Notes under the pieces: model-generated | The model's database searches: none | What the model was told of the DNA's origin: nothing | Seen by the model: only the letters and a program-made list of their open reading frames with translations | Shown: in pieces, positions 1 to 9,729 of the stretch | Numbering within the stretch: position 1 is the stretch's first letter | Layout of the letters: every line of letters starts with the position of its first letter | Position numbers and translations under genes: made by a program | DNA from: Saccharopolyspora montiporae | GTDB taxonomy: Bacteria > Actinomycetota > Actinomycetes > Mycobacteriales > Pseudonocardiaceae | DNA: 64,000 nucleotides | Direction: 5' to 3' | Assembly: GCF_015209505.1 (NCBI RefSeq) | Contig: NZ_JADEYC010000009.1 | Coordinates: forward strand, 282,187 to 346,186

Positions 1-491
1 AGCCAAGCCCGCTGCCGCTGCCCCCCGGAGAGCTCCTCCAGGTTGCGGTCGGCCAGCTCGGCGATCCCGGTCCAGGCCAGCGCCTCGGCCACCGCACTCT
101 CGTCGTCCGAGGACCACTGCCGGTACCAGGACTGGTGCGGATGCCTGCCCCGAGCGACCAGATCGGCCACGGTGAGCCCGTCCGGGGCCACCGGCGTCTG
201 CGGCAGCACGCCCAGGACCTTGGCGACCTCCTTGGCGGGCATCTTGTGGATCTGCTTGCCGTCCAGCAGCACGGTGCCGGACCGCGGCGGCAGCAGCCTG
301 CCCAGGGCCCGCAGCAGCGTGGACTTGCCGCAGCCGTTCGGGCCGATCACCGCGGTGATCGAACCGTCCACCACGTCGATGTCCAACCCCTCGGACACGA
401 CCCGGTCGCCGTAGGCGAGCTCCAGGCCCCGGGCGTGCAGCCGCTGCGCCGGGGACGCGGCGCCGTCGTTCGCGGACGCGAGCGATGTCAT
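1..491 (-). CDS. Iron-siderophore ABC transporter ATPase (partial)
   Basis: This is the N-terminal 163 codons of a FecE/FepC-type ATPase; the 3' end lies beyond the left edge. Walker A (GPNGCGKST) is at residues 50-58, the Q-loop Gln near 98, and the ABC signature LSGGQRQR at about 154-161, so the visible part covers Walker A through the signature. The ATG at 491 follows GGGAGG at 4 nt. It lies 64 nt downstream of two FecCD permease genes and would power uptake of ferric siderophores through them. The family call is firm; the siderophore carried cannot be read from sequence. Confidence 0.94.
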   Translation of the reverse strand, partial: MTSLASANDGAASPAQRLHARGLELAYGDRVVSEGLDIDVVDGSITAVIGPNGCGKSTLLRALGRLLPPRSGTVLLDGKQIHKMPAKEVAKVLGVLPQTPVAPDGLTVADLVARGRHPHQSWYRQWSSDDESAVAEALAWTGIAELADRNLEELSGGQRQRAW

Positions 492-555
492 GCGACCTCC
501 CATCGTGGCACCGGCCTGCGGTGCGCGAAGCGCCGTGCGTCGGCGCGCCCGCCCG

Positions 556-1653
556 TCACGCCGCCGTCTCCCGGTAGCGGCGCACGAGCAGGTAGATCAG
601 GTACGGCGCGCCGAGCACCGCGGTGACGATGCCCACCGGCATCTCGAAACCACCGAACGCGGTCCGGGACAGCACGTCGGCACCCACCACGAGCGCGGCG
701 CCCATCGCCATCGAGCCCACCAGCGGCGGGCGCGGACCCCCGGCCAGGCGCAGCGCGATCTGCGGGGTGGCCAGCGCGACGAACTGGACCGGACCGGCCG
801 CGGCCGTGGCCACCGAGGCCAGCACCACCGCGGCGAACAGCAGCACCGCGCGGGACAGCTCGGTGCGCACGCCCAGCCCGCGCGTGGTGTCGTCGTCGAA
901 CTGCAGCGCCCCCAGGGTGTGCGCACCGACCAGCGCCACCGGGATCAGCACGGCCAGCCCGATCAGCACCGGCAGCACGTGCTCCCAGCCGCGGGCGTTG
1001 AGGCTGCCCGCCAGCCACACCATCGCCCGGCCGGCGTCGTTGACGTCGCCCACGGTGAGCAGCCAGTAGGTGGCGTTGCCCGCCAGCGCGCTCACCCCGA
1101 CGCCGATCAGCACCAGGCGGTAGGAATCCACTCCGGCGCGGCGGTAGGCCAGCCCGTAGACGGCCACGCCGGCGAGCAGCCCGCCGGCCAGCGCCACCGC
1201 GGACAGCCCGAAGTTGGCCAGGACGCCGGCCACCGAACCCGCGGTACCGCTGAACACGATCACCGCCGTGGCCGCGGTGCCCGCGCCCCAGGTGATGCCC
1301 AACATGTCCGGGCTGGCCAGCGGGTTGCGCGCCAACGCCTGCATGATCGCGCCGGAGAGCCCCAGTGCGGCGCCGACCAGCAGCGCGGTCAGCGCGCGCG
1401 GCATCCGCAGTTCCCAGATGATCACCTGCTCGACCCGGTTACCACCGCCGAACAGCGCGCTGAGCACCTCGCCCGGCCCCAGCCGGTACTCGCCCAGGCC
1501 CACGTTGAGCACCAGCAGGACCAGCGCGGCCAGCAGGGCGCCGAGCACCGCCAGCAGCGGCCGCTTGCGCAGCACCCCGGAAACCGGACCGACGCGCAGC
1601 GGCGCACGGCCGGGCACGGGTGCCTCGCGGGTCGCGGTGGCGCGGGGGCTCAC
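556..1653 (-). CDS. FecCD-family iron-siderophore permease (second of pair)
   Basis: A 365-residue polytopic permease of the FecCD/BtuC family. The conserved [12 protein letters not shown]...GLSGAIMQ...[11 protein letters not shown] segment and many hydrophobic helices identify the family; one membrane subunit of a heterodimeric ferric-siderophore importer is expected. The reading frame stays open upstream, but the GTG at 1653 overlaps the stop of the preceding permease (GTGA), indicating translational coupling, so the longer N-terminus is rejected. The C-terminus ends in the usual family pattern ([12 protein letters not shown]). Confidence 0.93.
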   Translation of the reverse strand: MSPRATATREAPVPGRAPLRVGPVSGVLRKRPLLAVLGALLAALVLLVLNVGLGEYRLGPGEVLSALFGGGNRVEQVIIWELRMPRALTALLVGAALGLSGAIMQALARNPLASPDMLGITWGAGTAATAVIVFSGTAGSVAGVLANFGLSAVALAGGLLAGVAVYGLAYRRAGVDSYRLVLIGVGVSALAGNATYWLLTVGDVNDAGRAMVWLAGSLNARGWEHVLPVLIGLAVLIPVALVGAHTLGALQFDDDTTRGLGVRTELSRAVLLFAAVVLASVATAAAGPVQFVALATPQIALRLAGGPRPPLVGSMAMGAALVVGADVLSRTAFGGFEMPVGIVTAVLGAPYLIYLLVRRYRETAA

Positions 1654-2735
1654 AGCCGCGCCAACTTCCGGCGCCGCACCAGCGCGATGAAGAACGGGGC
1701 GCCGACCATCGCCAGCATCACCCCGACCTGGACCTCGGACGGGCGGGCCACCATCCGTCCCAGCACGTCGGCCAACAGCACCAGCGAAGCTCCCATCAGA
1801 CCGGCGAACGGCAGCAGCCACCGATAATCGGCACCGGTGAAGTACCGGGCCACGTGCGGCACGATCAGCCCGACGAACCCGATCGGCCCGCAGATGGCGA
1901 CCACCCCGCCGACCAGCACCGCGATCGCCGCGATGCCGATGCGCCGGGAGCGCTGCACGTTGTGCCCCAGCGAACGGGCCACGTCATCGCCCAAAGCCAG
2001 CGCGTTGAGGCTGAACGCGCTGGCCAGGCACAGCACCACGCCGGCCAGCAGGAACGGCAACACCTGCCCGATGACGCCGGGGTCGTCGACGGCGATCGAA
2101 CCGACCTGCCAGAAGCGGTACATGTCCCGGGTCTGCTGATCGACGAGCGTCAGCCCGGACGTGATCGCCTGCAGCAGGTGGCTGATCGCCATCCCGGCCA
2201 GCGCCAGCGTCACGGGAGTCGGGCCGCCCTTGCCCAGCGAGCCGATCGCGAACACGGCCAGCACGCCGAGCAGCGCGCCGCCGAAGCCGAACCAGATGAA
2301 GCCGTACAGGCTGGTGATGCCGAAGGTGTAGACGGACAGCACGACGGCCAGCGCCGCGCCGTGCGTGATACCGAGGATGCCCGGATCGGCGATCGGATTG
2401 CGCGTGTGCCCCTGGATCAGCGCGCCGGCCAGGCCGAGGCAGACGCCGGCCAGCACGCCGACGACCGTGCGCGGCAGGCGCAGTTCCTGCACGATCCGGT
2501 GGTTCTCCGCGTCGCCCGGGGCGAACACCCCGGCCCACACGTCGTGCAGCGGAATGGTCTTCGCGCCCACCACCACGCTGAGCACGCAGGCGGCGAGCAG
2601 CACCCCCACCAGAACCGCGAGACCGATCAACCGGGTCCGCCGCCGATCGCGCAGGCGCCGGGCGCCGGCCGCGGCCGCTTCGCTCGCCGGCGCGACGGAC
2701 GCCCGCGCGCTACCGGCGGTCGCACTGCCGCTCAT
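1650..2735 (-). CDS. FecCD-family iron-siderophore permease (first of pair)
   Basis: A 361-residue FecCD-family permease and first gene of the leftward importer operon. After a short cytoplasmic Arg-rich leader there is a hydrophobic helix near residues 36-56, followed by the signature LPRTVVGVLAG...LAGALIQ...RNPIADPGILGITHGAA and the terminal GAPFFIALVRR motif. The ATG at 2735 is preceded by GGGGAG at 7 nt; an alternative TTG at 2747 has no better ribosome site. An iron box lies just upstream, so expression is probably repressed by an iron-loaded DtxR-family regulator. The substrate-binding protein is not in the window. Confidence 0.93.
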   Translation of the reverse strand: MSGSATAGSARASVAPASEAAAAGARRLRDRRRTRLIGLAVLVGVLLAACVLSVVVGAKTIPLHDVWAGVFAPGDAENHRIVQELRLPRTVVGVLAGVCLGLAGALIQGHTRNPIADPGILGITHGAALAVVLSVYTFGITSLYGFIWFGFGGALLGVLAVFAIGSLGKGGPTPVTLALAGMAISHLLQAITSGLTLVDQQTRDMYRFWQVGSIAVDDPGVIGQVLPFLLAGVVLCLASAFSLNALALGDDVARSLGHNVQRSRRIGIAAIAVLVGGVVAICGPIGFVGLIVPHVARYFTGADYRWLLPFAGLMGASLVLLADVLGRMVARPSEVQVGVMLAMVGAPFFIALVRRRKLARL

Positions 2736-2763
2736 GCCACTCCCCAACCGTTGCGTGTCCCGC

Positions 2764-2782
2764 TTAGGTTAGGCCCACCTAA
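2764..2782. promoter_or_regulatory. Iron box (IdeR/DmdR/DtxR operator)
   Basis: The 19-mer TTAGGTTAGGCCCACCTAA matches the actinobacterial iron-box consensus TTAGGTTAGGCTAACCTAA at 17 of 19 positions. It sits 29 nt upstream of the first permease start, where an iron-loaded IdeR/DmdR repressor would block the promoter. Confidence 0.9.
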
Positions 2783-2838
2783 CAGCTGCGGTACAGCCAC
2801 CCCCGCGGGTGGCCGGCGGGTGCGCGCGGAGACGGAAA

Positions 2839-2873
2839 CGGGCCCGGGGATCCGCAGTGGATCCCCGGGCCCG
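2839..2873. terminator. Strong hairpin between lsr2 and the iron importer operon
   Basis: A perfect 15-bp inverted repeat (arms 2839-2853 and 2859-2873, loop GCAGT) lies about 100 nt past the lsr2 stop on its coding strand. No U-tract follows, as is common for actinobacterial terminators. It would insulate the iron-regulated operon from lsr2 read-through. Confidence 0.7.
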
Positions 2874-2975
2874 CGCAACGATCGGACCGGGAGGTCGGGC
2901 GCATTTCCTCAGCGGCGGTGGCCGCTCGCACGGAGCGCGCACCACCCGGCAAGCTCGTGCACAACGGTCTCCGGA

Positions 2976-3335
2976 TCAGTTGGCCTGGTGGTACTGCTCC
3001 ACGATGTCGGCCGGGATGCGCCCCCGGTCGGAAACCTTCAGCCCGCGTTTGCGGGCCCATTCCCGGATGGCCTGGTTCTGCTCGCGGTCCGCGCTCGTCG
3101 AACCCCCGCCGGACGCGGCCGCCCGGTTCGAACTCGGCCGCGGACCCGGCTTCTTGCGCCCGCCCGCGCGGCGCGCGCTGGAAACGAAATTCGCCAGCGC
3201 GTCCCGCAGCTCACCGGCGTTGTCCGCGGAGAGGTCGATCTGGTACGAGACACCGTCCAACCCGAACTCGACGGTTTCGTCCGCCTGACCGCCGTCCAGA
3301 TCGTCGACCAGAGTGACAGTGACCTTCTGCGCCAT
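2976..3335 (-). CDS. lsr2: Lsr2 nucleoid-associated protein
   Basis: A 119-residue Lsr2 protein, the H-NS-like xenogeneic silencer of actinobacteria. The N-terminal dimerisation domain starts [17 protein letters not shown] basic, low-complexity linker follows, and the C-terminal DNA-binding domain contains the RGR minor-groove motif ([14 protein letters not shown], about residues 102-115). The ATG at 3335 has GGGAGG upstream; an upstream in-frame ATG at 3419 would add 28 residues unlike the family. Gene order lsr2-lysS matches other actinomycetes. Confidence 0.96.
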   Translation of the reverse strand: MAQKVTVTLVDDLDGGQADETVEFGLDGVSYQIDLSADNAGELRDALANFVSSARRAGGRKKPGPRPSSNRAAASGGGSTSADREQNQAIREWARKRGLKVSDRGRIPADIVEQYHQAN

Positions 3336-3389
3336 CTTCGAATCCTCCCGGGGCAATTGTGTGCAATGGCGGGGCAGCGACGATCTCCC

Positions 3390-3404
3390 GGGAGTCCGAC
3401 TCCC
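3390..3404. promoter_or_regulatory. Inverted repeat upstream of lsr2
   Basis: GGGAGTC-C-GACTCCC, two 7-bp arms around one base, lies 55-69 nt before the lsr2 start codon. Position and symmetry fit a protein-binding site or leader structure; no known regulator consensus is recognised. Confidence 0.35.
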
Positions 3405-3520
3405 ACCGGAGCATGTCATTGACCGTCACCTGAAACATTCTTCGATCAGGTTAGCGCAGCCACTTCCGCAATGCACTCATCCGGCGCGCCGGAATTCGAG
3501 TTCCCGGCGGCCTGATCGGG

Positions 3521-5068
3521 TCATTCCGGTCGGACCAGCGGGAACAGGATGGTCTCCCGGATACCGAGACCGGTCAACGCCATCAACAGCCGATCAATCC
3601 CCATTCCGACCCCGCCGCTGGGCGGCATTCCGTACTCCAGCGCGCGCAGAAAGTCCTCGTCGACCGGCATGGCCTCGGCATCGCCCGCCTTGGCCAACTC
3701 CGCCTGTTCGGCGAGCCGAGCGCGCTCCACGACCGGATCGACGAGTTCCGAGTAACCGGTCGCCAGCTCGGTGCCGCGAACGTAGAGGTCCCATTTCTCG
3801 GCCACCCCCGGCACGGAGCGGTGCTGCCGGGTCAGCGGCGAGGTCTCCAGCGGGAAGTCGCGGACGAAGGTGGGGGCGTGCAAATGGTCGCCGACGAGGT
3901 GCTCCCACAGCTCCTCGACGAGCTTTCCGTGCCCGTGCACCGGATCCACGTGCAATCCGCGTGACTGCGCGTGCTCGCGCAGGACCGCGACCGGCGTTTC
4001 CGGGGTGATCTCCGAATCCAGCGCCGCGGAGAGCGATCCGTACATCGAGAGCGTGGTCCACTCGCCGGACAGGTCGTACTCGGTTCCGTCGAACCAGGTC
4101 ACGACCTGGGAGCCGGCGACCGCATCCGCCGCCTCCTGGATGAGCGCGCGGGTCAGCTCCGCCATGTCGTCGTAATCCGCGTACGCCTGATAGAACTCCA
4201 GCATCGCGAACTCGGGGGAGTGGGAAGAATCACTCCCCTCGTTGCGGAAGTTGCGGTTGATCTCGAAAACCTTCTCGATGCCGCCGACCACGCACCGCTT
4301 GAGATACAACTCCGGCGCGATCCGCAGGAACAGGTCCATGTCGAAGGCGTTCGAATGCGTCACGAACGGACGGGCGGCCGCTCCGCCCTGCAACGTCTGC
4401 AACATCGGGGTTTCCACCTCGACGAAACCGCGCCGGTCAAACGAGTCACGCAGCGAACGCTGCACCGCCGCCCGGGTGCGCACGGTCTGCGCGGCCTGAT
4501 CGCGCACGATCAGGTCCACGTAGCGCTGCCGCACGCGCATCTCCTCGCCGAGCTCCTTGTGCATCACCGGCAGCGGGCGCAGCGATTTGGCCGCCATCCG
4601 CCACTCATCGGCCATCACCGACAGCTCGCCGCGCCGGGACGTGATCACCTCGCCGTGGACGAACAGGTGGTCGCCGAGATCGACATCGCTCTTCCACGCG
4701 GTCAGCGACTCCTCGCCGACCTCGTTGCGGCTGATCATCGCCTGCAGCTCGGTGCCGTCCCCGGCACGCAGCGTGGCGAAGCAGAGCTTGCCGGTGTTGC
4801 GCAGGAACATCACCCGCCCGGCCACACCGACCCGGTCGCCCGTGGCGGTGTCCGGTTCGAGGTCCGGGTGCTGCTCGCGCACCTGGGCGAGGCTGTGCGT
4901 GATCGGCAGGCTCACCGGGTACGGGTCGACACCGGAGTCGAGCAGCCGCTCCCGCTTGTCCCGCCGGATCCGCATCTGTTCCGGCAGATCGTCGGTGCCT
5001 GCCGCATCGGAAGCCGCAGCGTCGGTTGCCGGGAGGTTGGAACGGTCCTGGTCAGTCACGGCCACCAA
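3521..5068 (-). CDS. lysS: Lysyl-tRNA synthetase, class II
   Basis: A 515-residue class II LysRS that charges tRNA-Lys. An OB-fold anticodon-binding domain spans about residues 80-160. Motif 2 ([11 protein letters not shown]...[17 protein letters not shown]) lies near 268-300 and motif 3 ([13 protein letters not shown]) near the C-terminus. The first 30 residues are a variable Asp/Ala-rich extension. Start choice is uncertain: TTG at 5068, GTG at 5065 and GTG at 5059 are in frame, with GGAGG 12 nt before the TTG. Confidence 0.95.
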   Translation of the reverse strand: MVAVTDQDRSNLPATDAAASDAAGTDDLPEQMRIRRDKRERLLDSGVDPYPVSLPITHSLAQVREQHPDLEPDTATGDRVGVAGRVMFLRNTGKLCFATLRAGDGTELQAMISRNEVGEESLTAWKSDVDLGDHLFVHGEVITSRRGELSVMADEWRMAAKSLRPLPVMHKELGEEMRVRQRYVDLIVRDQAAQTVRTRAAVQRSLRDSFDRRGFVEVETPMLQTLQGGAAARPFVTHSNAFDMDLFLRIAPELYLKRCVVGGIEKVFEINRNFRNEGSDSSHSPEFAMLEFYQAYADYDDMAELTRALIQEAADAVAGSQVVTWFDGTEYDLSGEWTTLSMYGSLSAALDSEITPETPVAVLREHAQSRGLHVDPVHGHGKLVEELWEHLVGDHLHAPTFVRDFPLETSPLTRQHRSVPGVAEKWDLYVRGTELATGYSELVDPVVERARLAEQAELAKAGDAEAMPVDEDFLRALEYGMPPSGGVGMGIDRLLMALTGLGIRETILFPLVRPE

Positions 5069-5123
5069 GGGTACGTTTCGCCTCCGGCACGCGGTTCAGC
5101 AGGCACGGCTCGGTGCCCGCCGA

Positions 5124-5912
5124 TCAGCCGAAATTGCGCTCGTAGACCAGCCGCAGCCCGAGCAGCGTCAGATCCGGCACGTGATGGGTGATCGTCGCGG
5201 ACTCGGTGACCACCAGCGGCGCCAGACCACCCGTGGCCAGGACGGTGGTCGGTCCGCCCTGGGTGTCCTCCAGCTCGTCGACGATCCGCTGCACCAGCCC
5301 ATCCACCTGCCCGGCGAATCCGAACAGGATTCCGGACTGCAGGCAGTCCACCGTGTTCTTGCCGATCACCGAGCGCGGGCGCACCAACTCCACCTTGCGC
5401 AGCTGCGCCGCGCGGGACGCCAGCGCGTCCAACGAGATCTCGATGCCCGGCGCGAACGCCCCGCCGAGGAACTCGCCCTTCGCCGAGATCGCGTCCACAT
5501 TGGTCGAGGTGCCGAAATCCACCACCACGCAGTTCGTGGCGTGCAGGTGGTGCGCCGCCAGCGTGTTGATCACCCGGTCGGCACCGACCTCGCGCGGGTT
5601 GTCCACCAGCAGCGGGACCCCGGTGCGCACCCCGGGCTCGACGACCACCCGCGGCACGTCGCTCCAGTAGCGGCCCAGCATCACCCGCAGTTCGCGCAGC
5701 AGCGCGGGCACCGTGGACAACGCGGCGATCCCGGTGATCCGGTCCACGTACTCGCCCAGCAGACCGCGCATGGTCAGCGACATCTCGTCGGCCGTCATCC
5801 GCGGTTCGCTGCGCATCCGCCAGTCGCACACCGGCGTGATCGCCGAGGCGTCCTCCCGGTCGTAGAGGCCGAGCACGATGTTGGTGTTCCCGACGTCGAT
5901 GGCCAGCAGCAC
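5124..5912 (-). CDS. coaX: Type III pantothenate kinase
   Basis: A 262-residue CoaX, catalysing ATP-dependent phosphorylation of pantothenate, the first step of CoA synthesis. The ASKHA phosphate motif DVGNTNIVLG is at residues 6-15; ADRVINTLAAHH and VVDFGTSTNVDAI follow in family order. The GTG at 5912 is preceded by GGAGAGGAG; longer in-frame starts would overlap panD and add unrelated sequence. It sits immediately after panC and panD, so pantothenate synthesis and phosphorylation are encoded together. Confidence 0.95.
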   Translation of the reverse strand: MLLAIDVGNTNIVLGLYDREDASAITPVCDWRMRSEPRMTADEMSLTMRGLLGEYVDRITGIAALSTVPALLRELRVMLGRYWSDVPRVVVEPGVRTGVPLLVDNPREVGADRVINTLAAHHLHATNCVVVDFGTSTNVDAISAKGEFLGGAFAPGIEISLDALASRAAQLRKVELVRPRSVIGKNTVDCLQSGILFGFAGQVDGLVQRIVDELEDTQGGPTTVLATGGLAPLVVTESATITHHVPDLTLLGLRLVYERNFG

Positions 5913-5940
5913 GGCGTCGACTCCTCTCCACGAACCGCCG

Positions 5941-6408
5941 TCAGCTGCCCGGCTGCAGCAGCGTGTCCCACCGAGCCGCGTCGTCCGCCTCGGCCGCCAC
6001 CGACCCGGCCGGCGCGGACAGCCCGTGCCCGTCCGGGACCGCGGCCGGATTCCGACCCTGCTCGACCTGCCGGTTGTCGGCATCCACGAACAGCACCCGC
6101 GGCTGCATCGCACGCGCCTCGGCGTCGTCGACCACCGCGTAGGCCAGCAGGATCACGACGTCCCCCGGCTCGATCAGGTGCGCGGCCGCCCCGTTGATGC
6201 CGAGCACGCCGGAGCCCGGCGCACCGGTGATCACGTAGGTTTCCAGCCGGGCACCATTGGTCACGTCCACGATCGCGACCTGCTCGCCCTCCAGCAGATC
6301 GGCAGCGGCCATCAGGTCCGCGTCCACCGTCACCGATCCCACGTAGTGCAGATCGGCGTGCGTCACCACGGCCCGGTGGATCTTGGACTTCAACATCGTT
6401 CGGTACAT
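5941..6408 (-). CDS. panD: Aspartate 1-decarboxylase precursor
   Basis: A 155-residue PanD proenzyme making beta-alanine from aspartate for pantothenate synthesis. Self-cleavage should occur at Gly24-Ser25 (HYVGS), giving the pyruvoyl group; Tyr58-region residues and the NGAAAHL segment are as in the family. The ATG at 6408 gives the canonical [14 protein letters not shown]-terminus. The C-terminus runs about 25-30 residues past the usual catalytic core, an acidic/hydrophobic extension of unknown role. Confidence 0.95.
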   Translation of the reverse strand: MYRTMLKSKIHRAVVTHADLHYVGSVTVDADLMAAADLLEGEQVAIVDVTNGARLETYVITGAPGSGVLGINGAAAHLIEPGDVVILLAYAVVDDAEARAMQPRVLFVDADNRQVEQGRNPAAVPDGHGLSAPAGSVAAEADDAARWDTLLQPGS

Positions 6409-6478
6409 CGCGGATCTCCAACCGCCGTCGCCGATGCGGCGACACCTGCATTCCGCCGCCCGCCCGCGCGGGCGGAAC

Positions 6479-7384
6479 TCACGACCCGGACTCGTCGCCA
6501 CCCAGCACGACCAGCGCGTTGTCGATCAGCCTGCTCGGGCCCACCCGGGCCGCCACCAGCAACCGCGCCTCCCCGCCGTCCGGGGCGGGCCCCAATTCGG
6601 TGCCGCGCAACTCCAGGTAGTCGACCTGCACCTCCGGTTCGGCGGCCAGCACGTTCGACGCCTCGCGCAGCACGGCCTCGGCCCCGCCCGGACCGGCGTG
6701 CGCCCCCGCGACCAGCGCGGCGGACAGCCCCAGCGCACTCCGCCGCTGCTCCTCGTCCAGGTAGGCGTTGCGCGAGGACAGCGCGAGCCCGTCCGATTCC
6801 CGGATCGTGGGGATGCCCTGCACCGCCACATCCAGGTTCAGCTCGCGGGCCATCCGCCGGATCAGCACCAGCTGCTGGTAGTCCTTCTCGCCGAACAGGG
6901 CCAGATCCGGTCGCACGATGTTGAACAGCTTGAGCACCACGGTCAGCATCCCGTCGAAGTGCCCCGGCCGGTGCGCGCCCTCCAGCACCGAACCCGCCTC
7001 GCCCGCGTGCACGGTGATCTGCGGGTCCGGGCCGTACATGGTCTCCGCGGTGGGCGCGAGCACCAGTTCCACGCCCTCGTCCCGACACGCCTGCACATCG
7101 GCGTCGAACGTGCGCGGATACCGGCCGAAGTCCTCGCCCTCGCCGAACTGCAGCGGGTTGACGAACACCGAGACCACCACGACCGCGTTCACGTCCTGAC
7201 GGGCGCGGCGGATCAGCTCCAGGTGCCCGCGGTGCAGCGCACCCATCGTCGGCACCAGGTGCACGCGGCGACCGGACGCGCGCAGCGCCCGGGTGACCTT
7301 GGCCAGCTCGGCGGGTTCGGTGTGCACGGTGAGCTCACCGCGCTGGTACCCGGGTCCGGCTCCGACGCTCTCCGAGGTGTTCAT
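6479..7384 (-). CDS. panC: Pantoate-beta-alanine ligase
   Basis: A 301-residue PanC, condensing pantoate and beta-alanine with ATP. The nucleotidyltransferase motif [10 protein letters not shown] is at about residues 45-54, followed by [16 protein letters not shown] and [10 protein letters not shown]. The ATG at 7384 has GGAG at 5 nt. An alternative ATG at 7426 overlaps the stop of the upstream DUF2520 gene (ATGA) and would add 14 residues, so coupling to that gene is possible. It is followed by panD and coaX. Confidence 0.94.
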   Translation of the reverse strand: MNTSESVGAGPGYQRGELTVHTEPAELAKVTRALRASGRRVHLVPTMGALHRGHLELIRRARQDVNAVVVVSVFVNPLQFGEGEDFGRYPRTFDADVQACRDEGVELVLAPTAETMYGPDPQITVHAGEAGSVLEGAHRPGHFDGMLTVVLKLFNIVRPDLALFGEKDYQQLVLIRRMARELNLDVAVQGIPTIRESDGLALSSRNAYLDEEQRRSALGLSAALVAGAHAGPGGAEAVLREASNVLAAEPEVQVDYLELRGTELGPAPDGGEARLLVAARVGPSRLIDNALVVLGGDESGS

Positions 7385-7422
7385 CCCTGCTCCAGGCACG
7401 TGGCGCGCCGCCGTCGGCGACG

Positions 7423-8328
7423 TCATGCGGTCTCTTCGTCCAGCGCTGCCCGGACCTCGGCGGCCCCGTCCGGGCCCAGCAGCCCGGAACGCTCGGCGCG
7501 CTCGGCGGTGCGGCGCGCGAGCTCGCGGTAGCCGGCCAGCGCGGCGGGCCCGGACGCGGCGATCGCGGCCAGGTGCGCGCGAACCGTTCCGGCGTCGCCG
7601 CGCACCACCGGGCCGGTGATGGCCCGATCGCCGAGGCGCAGGGAGTTGTCCAGCGATGCGGACAGCAGTGGCGCCAGCACCCGGTCCGGGACATCCACCC
7701 CGGCCGCGCGCAGCATCTCGGAACTCTCGTTGACCAGCGTGATCACGTGGTTCGCGCCGTGCGTGAGGGCCGCGTGGTACAGCGGGCGGGCCTCCTCGTC
7801 GACCCGGACCGGTTCCATGCCCAGTTCCAGCGCCAGCGCTTCGCCGACGCTCCACCCGGCGTCGTCGCCCGGCGTGGCGGTGACCGTCATGCACGCATCC
7901 GCCAGCCGCTGCACGTCCTCGTCCCGGCCGGTGAACGTCATCGCCGGGTGCATGGCCAGCATGAGCACCCCGGCGGACGCGGCCGCCTCCAGCACGTCCA
8001 CGCCGTGCGCACCGCTGGTGTGCACCACGATCTGCCCGGCGCGCAGCGATCCGGTCGCGGTCAGCCCGCGCACCAGCCCCGCCAGGGCGTCGTCCGGCAC
8101 CGCGAGCAGCACCAGGTCGGCCTGCTCGGCCACCTGGTCCGGCGGCAGTACCGCCGTCCCGGGCAGCATGCGCTCGGCCCGCTCCTGCGAGCTCTCCGAC
8201 ACCGCGGACACCGCCACCACCCGGTGCTGCGCCCGGGTCAGCGCGGCGCCCAGCACGGCACCTACGCGACCGGCCGAGATGATCCCGATCCGCAGCCGGG
8301 GGCCGGTGCGGCCAGCAGGCATCGCCAC
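7423..8328 (-). CDS. Rossmann-like and DUF2520 domain protein
   Basis: A 301-residue protein with an N-terminal nucleotide-binding Rossmann segment (RIGIISAGRVGAVLG, about residues 12-27), a central strand LVLLAVPDDAL, and a C-terminal helical DUF2520 domain (HPAMTFTG...YHAALTHGANHVITLV). The fold resembles ketopantoate/6-phosphogluconate reductases, and orthologues (Rv3603c type) sit beside panC in many actinobacteria, so a reductase role near pantothenate synthesis is inferred, not shown. GTG at 8328 follows GGAGG at 5 nt; ATG at 8322 is an alternative. Confidence 0.88.
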   Translation of the reverse strand: MAMPAGRTGPRLRIGIISAGRVGAVLGAALTRAQHRVVAVSAVSESSQERAERMLPGTAVLPPDQVAEQADLVLLAVPDDALAGLVRGLTATGSLRAGQIVVHTSGAHGVDVLEAAASAGVLMLAMHPAMTFTGRDEDVQRLADACMTVTATPGDDAGWSVGEALALELGMEPVRVDEEARPLYHAALTHGANHVITLVNESSEMLRAAGVDVPDRVLAPLLSASLDNSLRLGDRAITGPVVRGDAGTVRAHLAAIAASGPAALAGYRELARRTAERAERSGLLGPDGAAEVRAALDEETA

Positions 8329-8425
8329 GTCGTCCTCCCTACCGTTCCAGTCCCGTCGACGCGGGTACCGGACAGCACGACGACACTAGCGCCCGGCGCC
8401 GCGGGCCCGCAGCCGGGTCGACGGC

Positions 8426-9679
8426 TCACTCCCGGCCCGGTCGCTGCGCAGGTCGGCGCAGGTCGGCCCGGGTGAGCTCGTCGACTTTGATCTTGGCGGT
8501 GCGAATCGCGTTCTGGTGGCCGGTGGCCGTGCGGCGCGCCTGCTTGAGGTCCTCGATCAGCTTCTCCCGGCGGGCGCGGCGGGCAGCGCTCGTGGTGCGC
8601 CCCTCATCCGCCCGGTGCTGCAGGAAGGCCAGCTCGGTGACCGCGATCTGGTAGTCGCGCACCGCCTTGGCCGCGTCCGCGCCCGCGCTGCGCCGGACCT
8701 TGCGCAACCACCCGCGCCGCCCGGTCAGCGAGGCAAGCAGCTCGACCTCGCTGGGCACGATCAGCCCGGCGCGCTCCAGCACCGGCAGCTGCTCGGCGAC
8801 GATGCGCTGCTCACGCTTGCGCTGCCAGACCACCAGCCATCCGGTCGCCAGGAACACCGGGACCATGATCAGGAAGTACATGTTCAGGAACTCGGTGCCG
8901 CCGAGCAGCGTGGAGGCGTTCCACACCGCGTGCAGCAACACCGCCAGCAGATAGCCCAGCACCGGATATCCCCAGCGCAGCCAGGGATTCGCGGTGCGCA
9001 CGGCCAGTCCGATGCCGATCCCGATCATCGCGCTGAACAGCGGGTGCGAGAACGGCGCCAACACCCCGCGCAGGATGAACACGGCGACCACGCCGCCGGA
9101 GACGCTGCCGAGTCCTCCATCGGCGAACGCCTTGCCGAAGTACAGGATGTTCTCGGTGAAAGCGAAGCCCGCCGCGCTCAGCGCCACGTACACGATGCCG
9201 TCCACCAGGCCGTTGAACTCCGACCGGCGGCGGAACCACAGCGCCACCACGAACAGCGCCTTCGCGGCCTCCTCCACGAACGGCGCCATCACGGCCTGCT
9301 CCCAGAACCGCCTCCCGTCCGGTGCGAGCAGATCGCCCATGCCGGTGACCGCATCGTTGAGCAGCAGCGCGCACGCCGTCGCCCCACCGGCGCCCCACAG
9401 GAACGCGCCCAGCAGCAGGACCGGCGGCTCGGGTTCCCAGCGGTCGATCCAGATGATCGCGCCGAACACGACACCGACCGGCAGCAGCGCCGCCACCGCA
9501 CCGACGAACGCGGGCAGCGCGCCGACCTTGGAGGTGGTCACCCCCACCATCACCAGGCCGCACACGCCGAGCACGATCAGACCGGCGACCGGCCAACCGA
9601 CCGCGTGGTGCTTGCGGATCTGCTGCCTGCGCGCGCCGGAAAGATCGGCCACCGGGCCGGGTAGATCAGGACCAGACAC
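8426..9679 (-). CDS. PrsW-family intramembrane metalloprotease
   Basis: About 417 residues with roughly eight hydrophobic helices. PrsW hallmarks are visible: APFVEEAAKALFV (EExxK motif), FAFTENILYF (FxxxE), and the His-bearing SHPLFSAMIG and LLHAVWN segments in helices. The family cleaves membrane substrates such as anti-sigma factors in Bacillus; the substrate here is unknown. A long cytoplasmic helical, Arg/Lys-rich C-terminus (about residues 280-417) follows the membrane domain. Start GTG 9679 or TTG 9685 cannot be distinguished. Confidence 0.88.
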   Translation of the reverse strand: MSGPDLPGPVADLSGARRQQIRKHHAVGWPVAGLIVLGVCGLVMVGVTTSKVGALPAFVGAVAALLPVGVVFGAIIWIDRWEPEPPVLLLGAFLWGAGGATACALLLNDAVTGMGDLLAPDGRRFWEQAVMAPFVEEAAKALFVVALWFRRRSEFNGLVDGIVYVALSAAGFAFTENILYFGKAFADGGLGSVSGGVVAVFILRGVLAPFSHPLFSAMIGIGIGLAVRTANPWLRWGYPVLGYLLAVLLHAVWNASTLLGGTEFLNMYFLIMVPVFLATGWLVVWQRKREQRIVAEQLPVLERAGLIVPSEVELLASLTGRRGWLRKVRRSAGADAAKAVRDYQIAVTELAFLQHRADEGRTTSAARRARREKLIEDLKQARRTATGHQNAIRTAKIKVDELTRADLRRPAQRPGRE

Positions 9680-9729
9680 GGCCAAGACCCTAGAGAAGGC
9701 GTTGGGGCCGCGCCCAAGCAGTCACCGGT

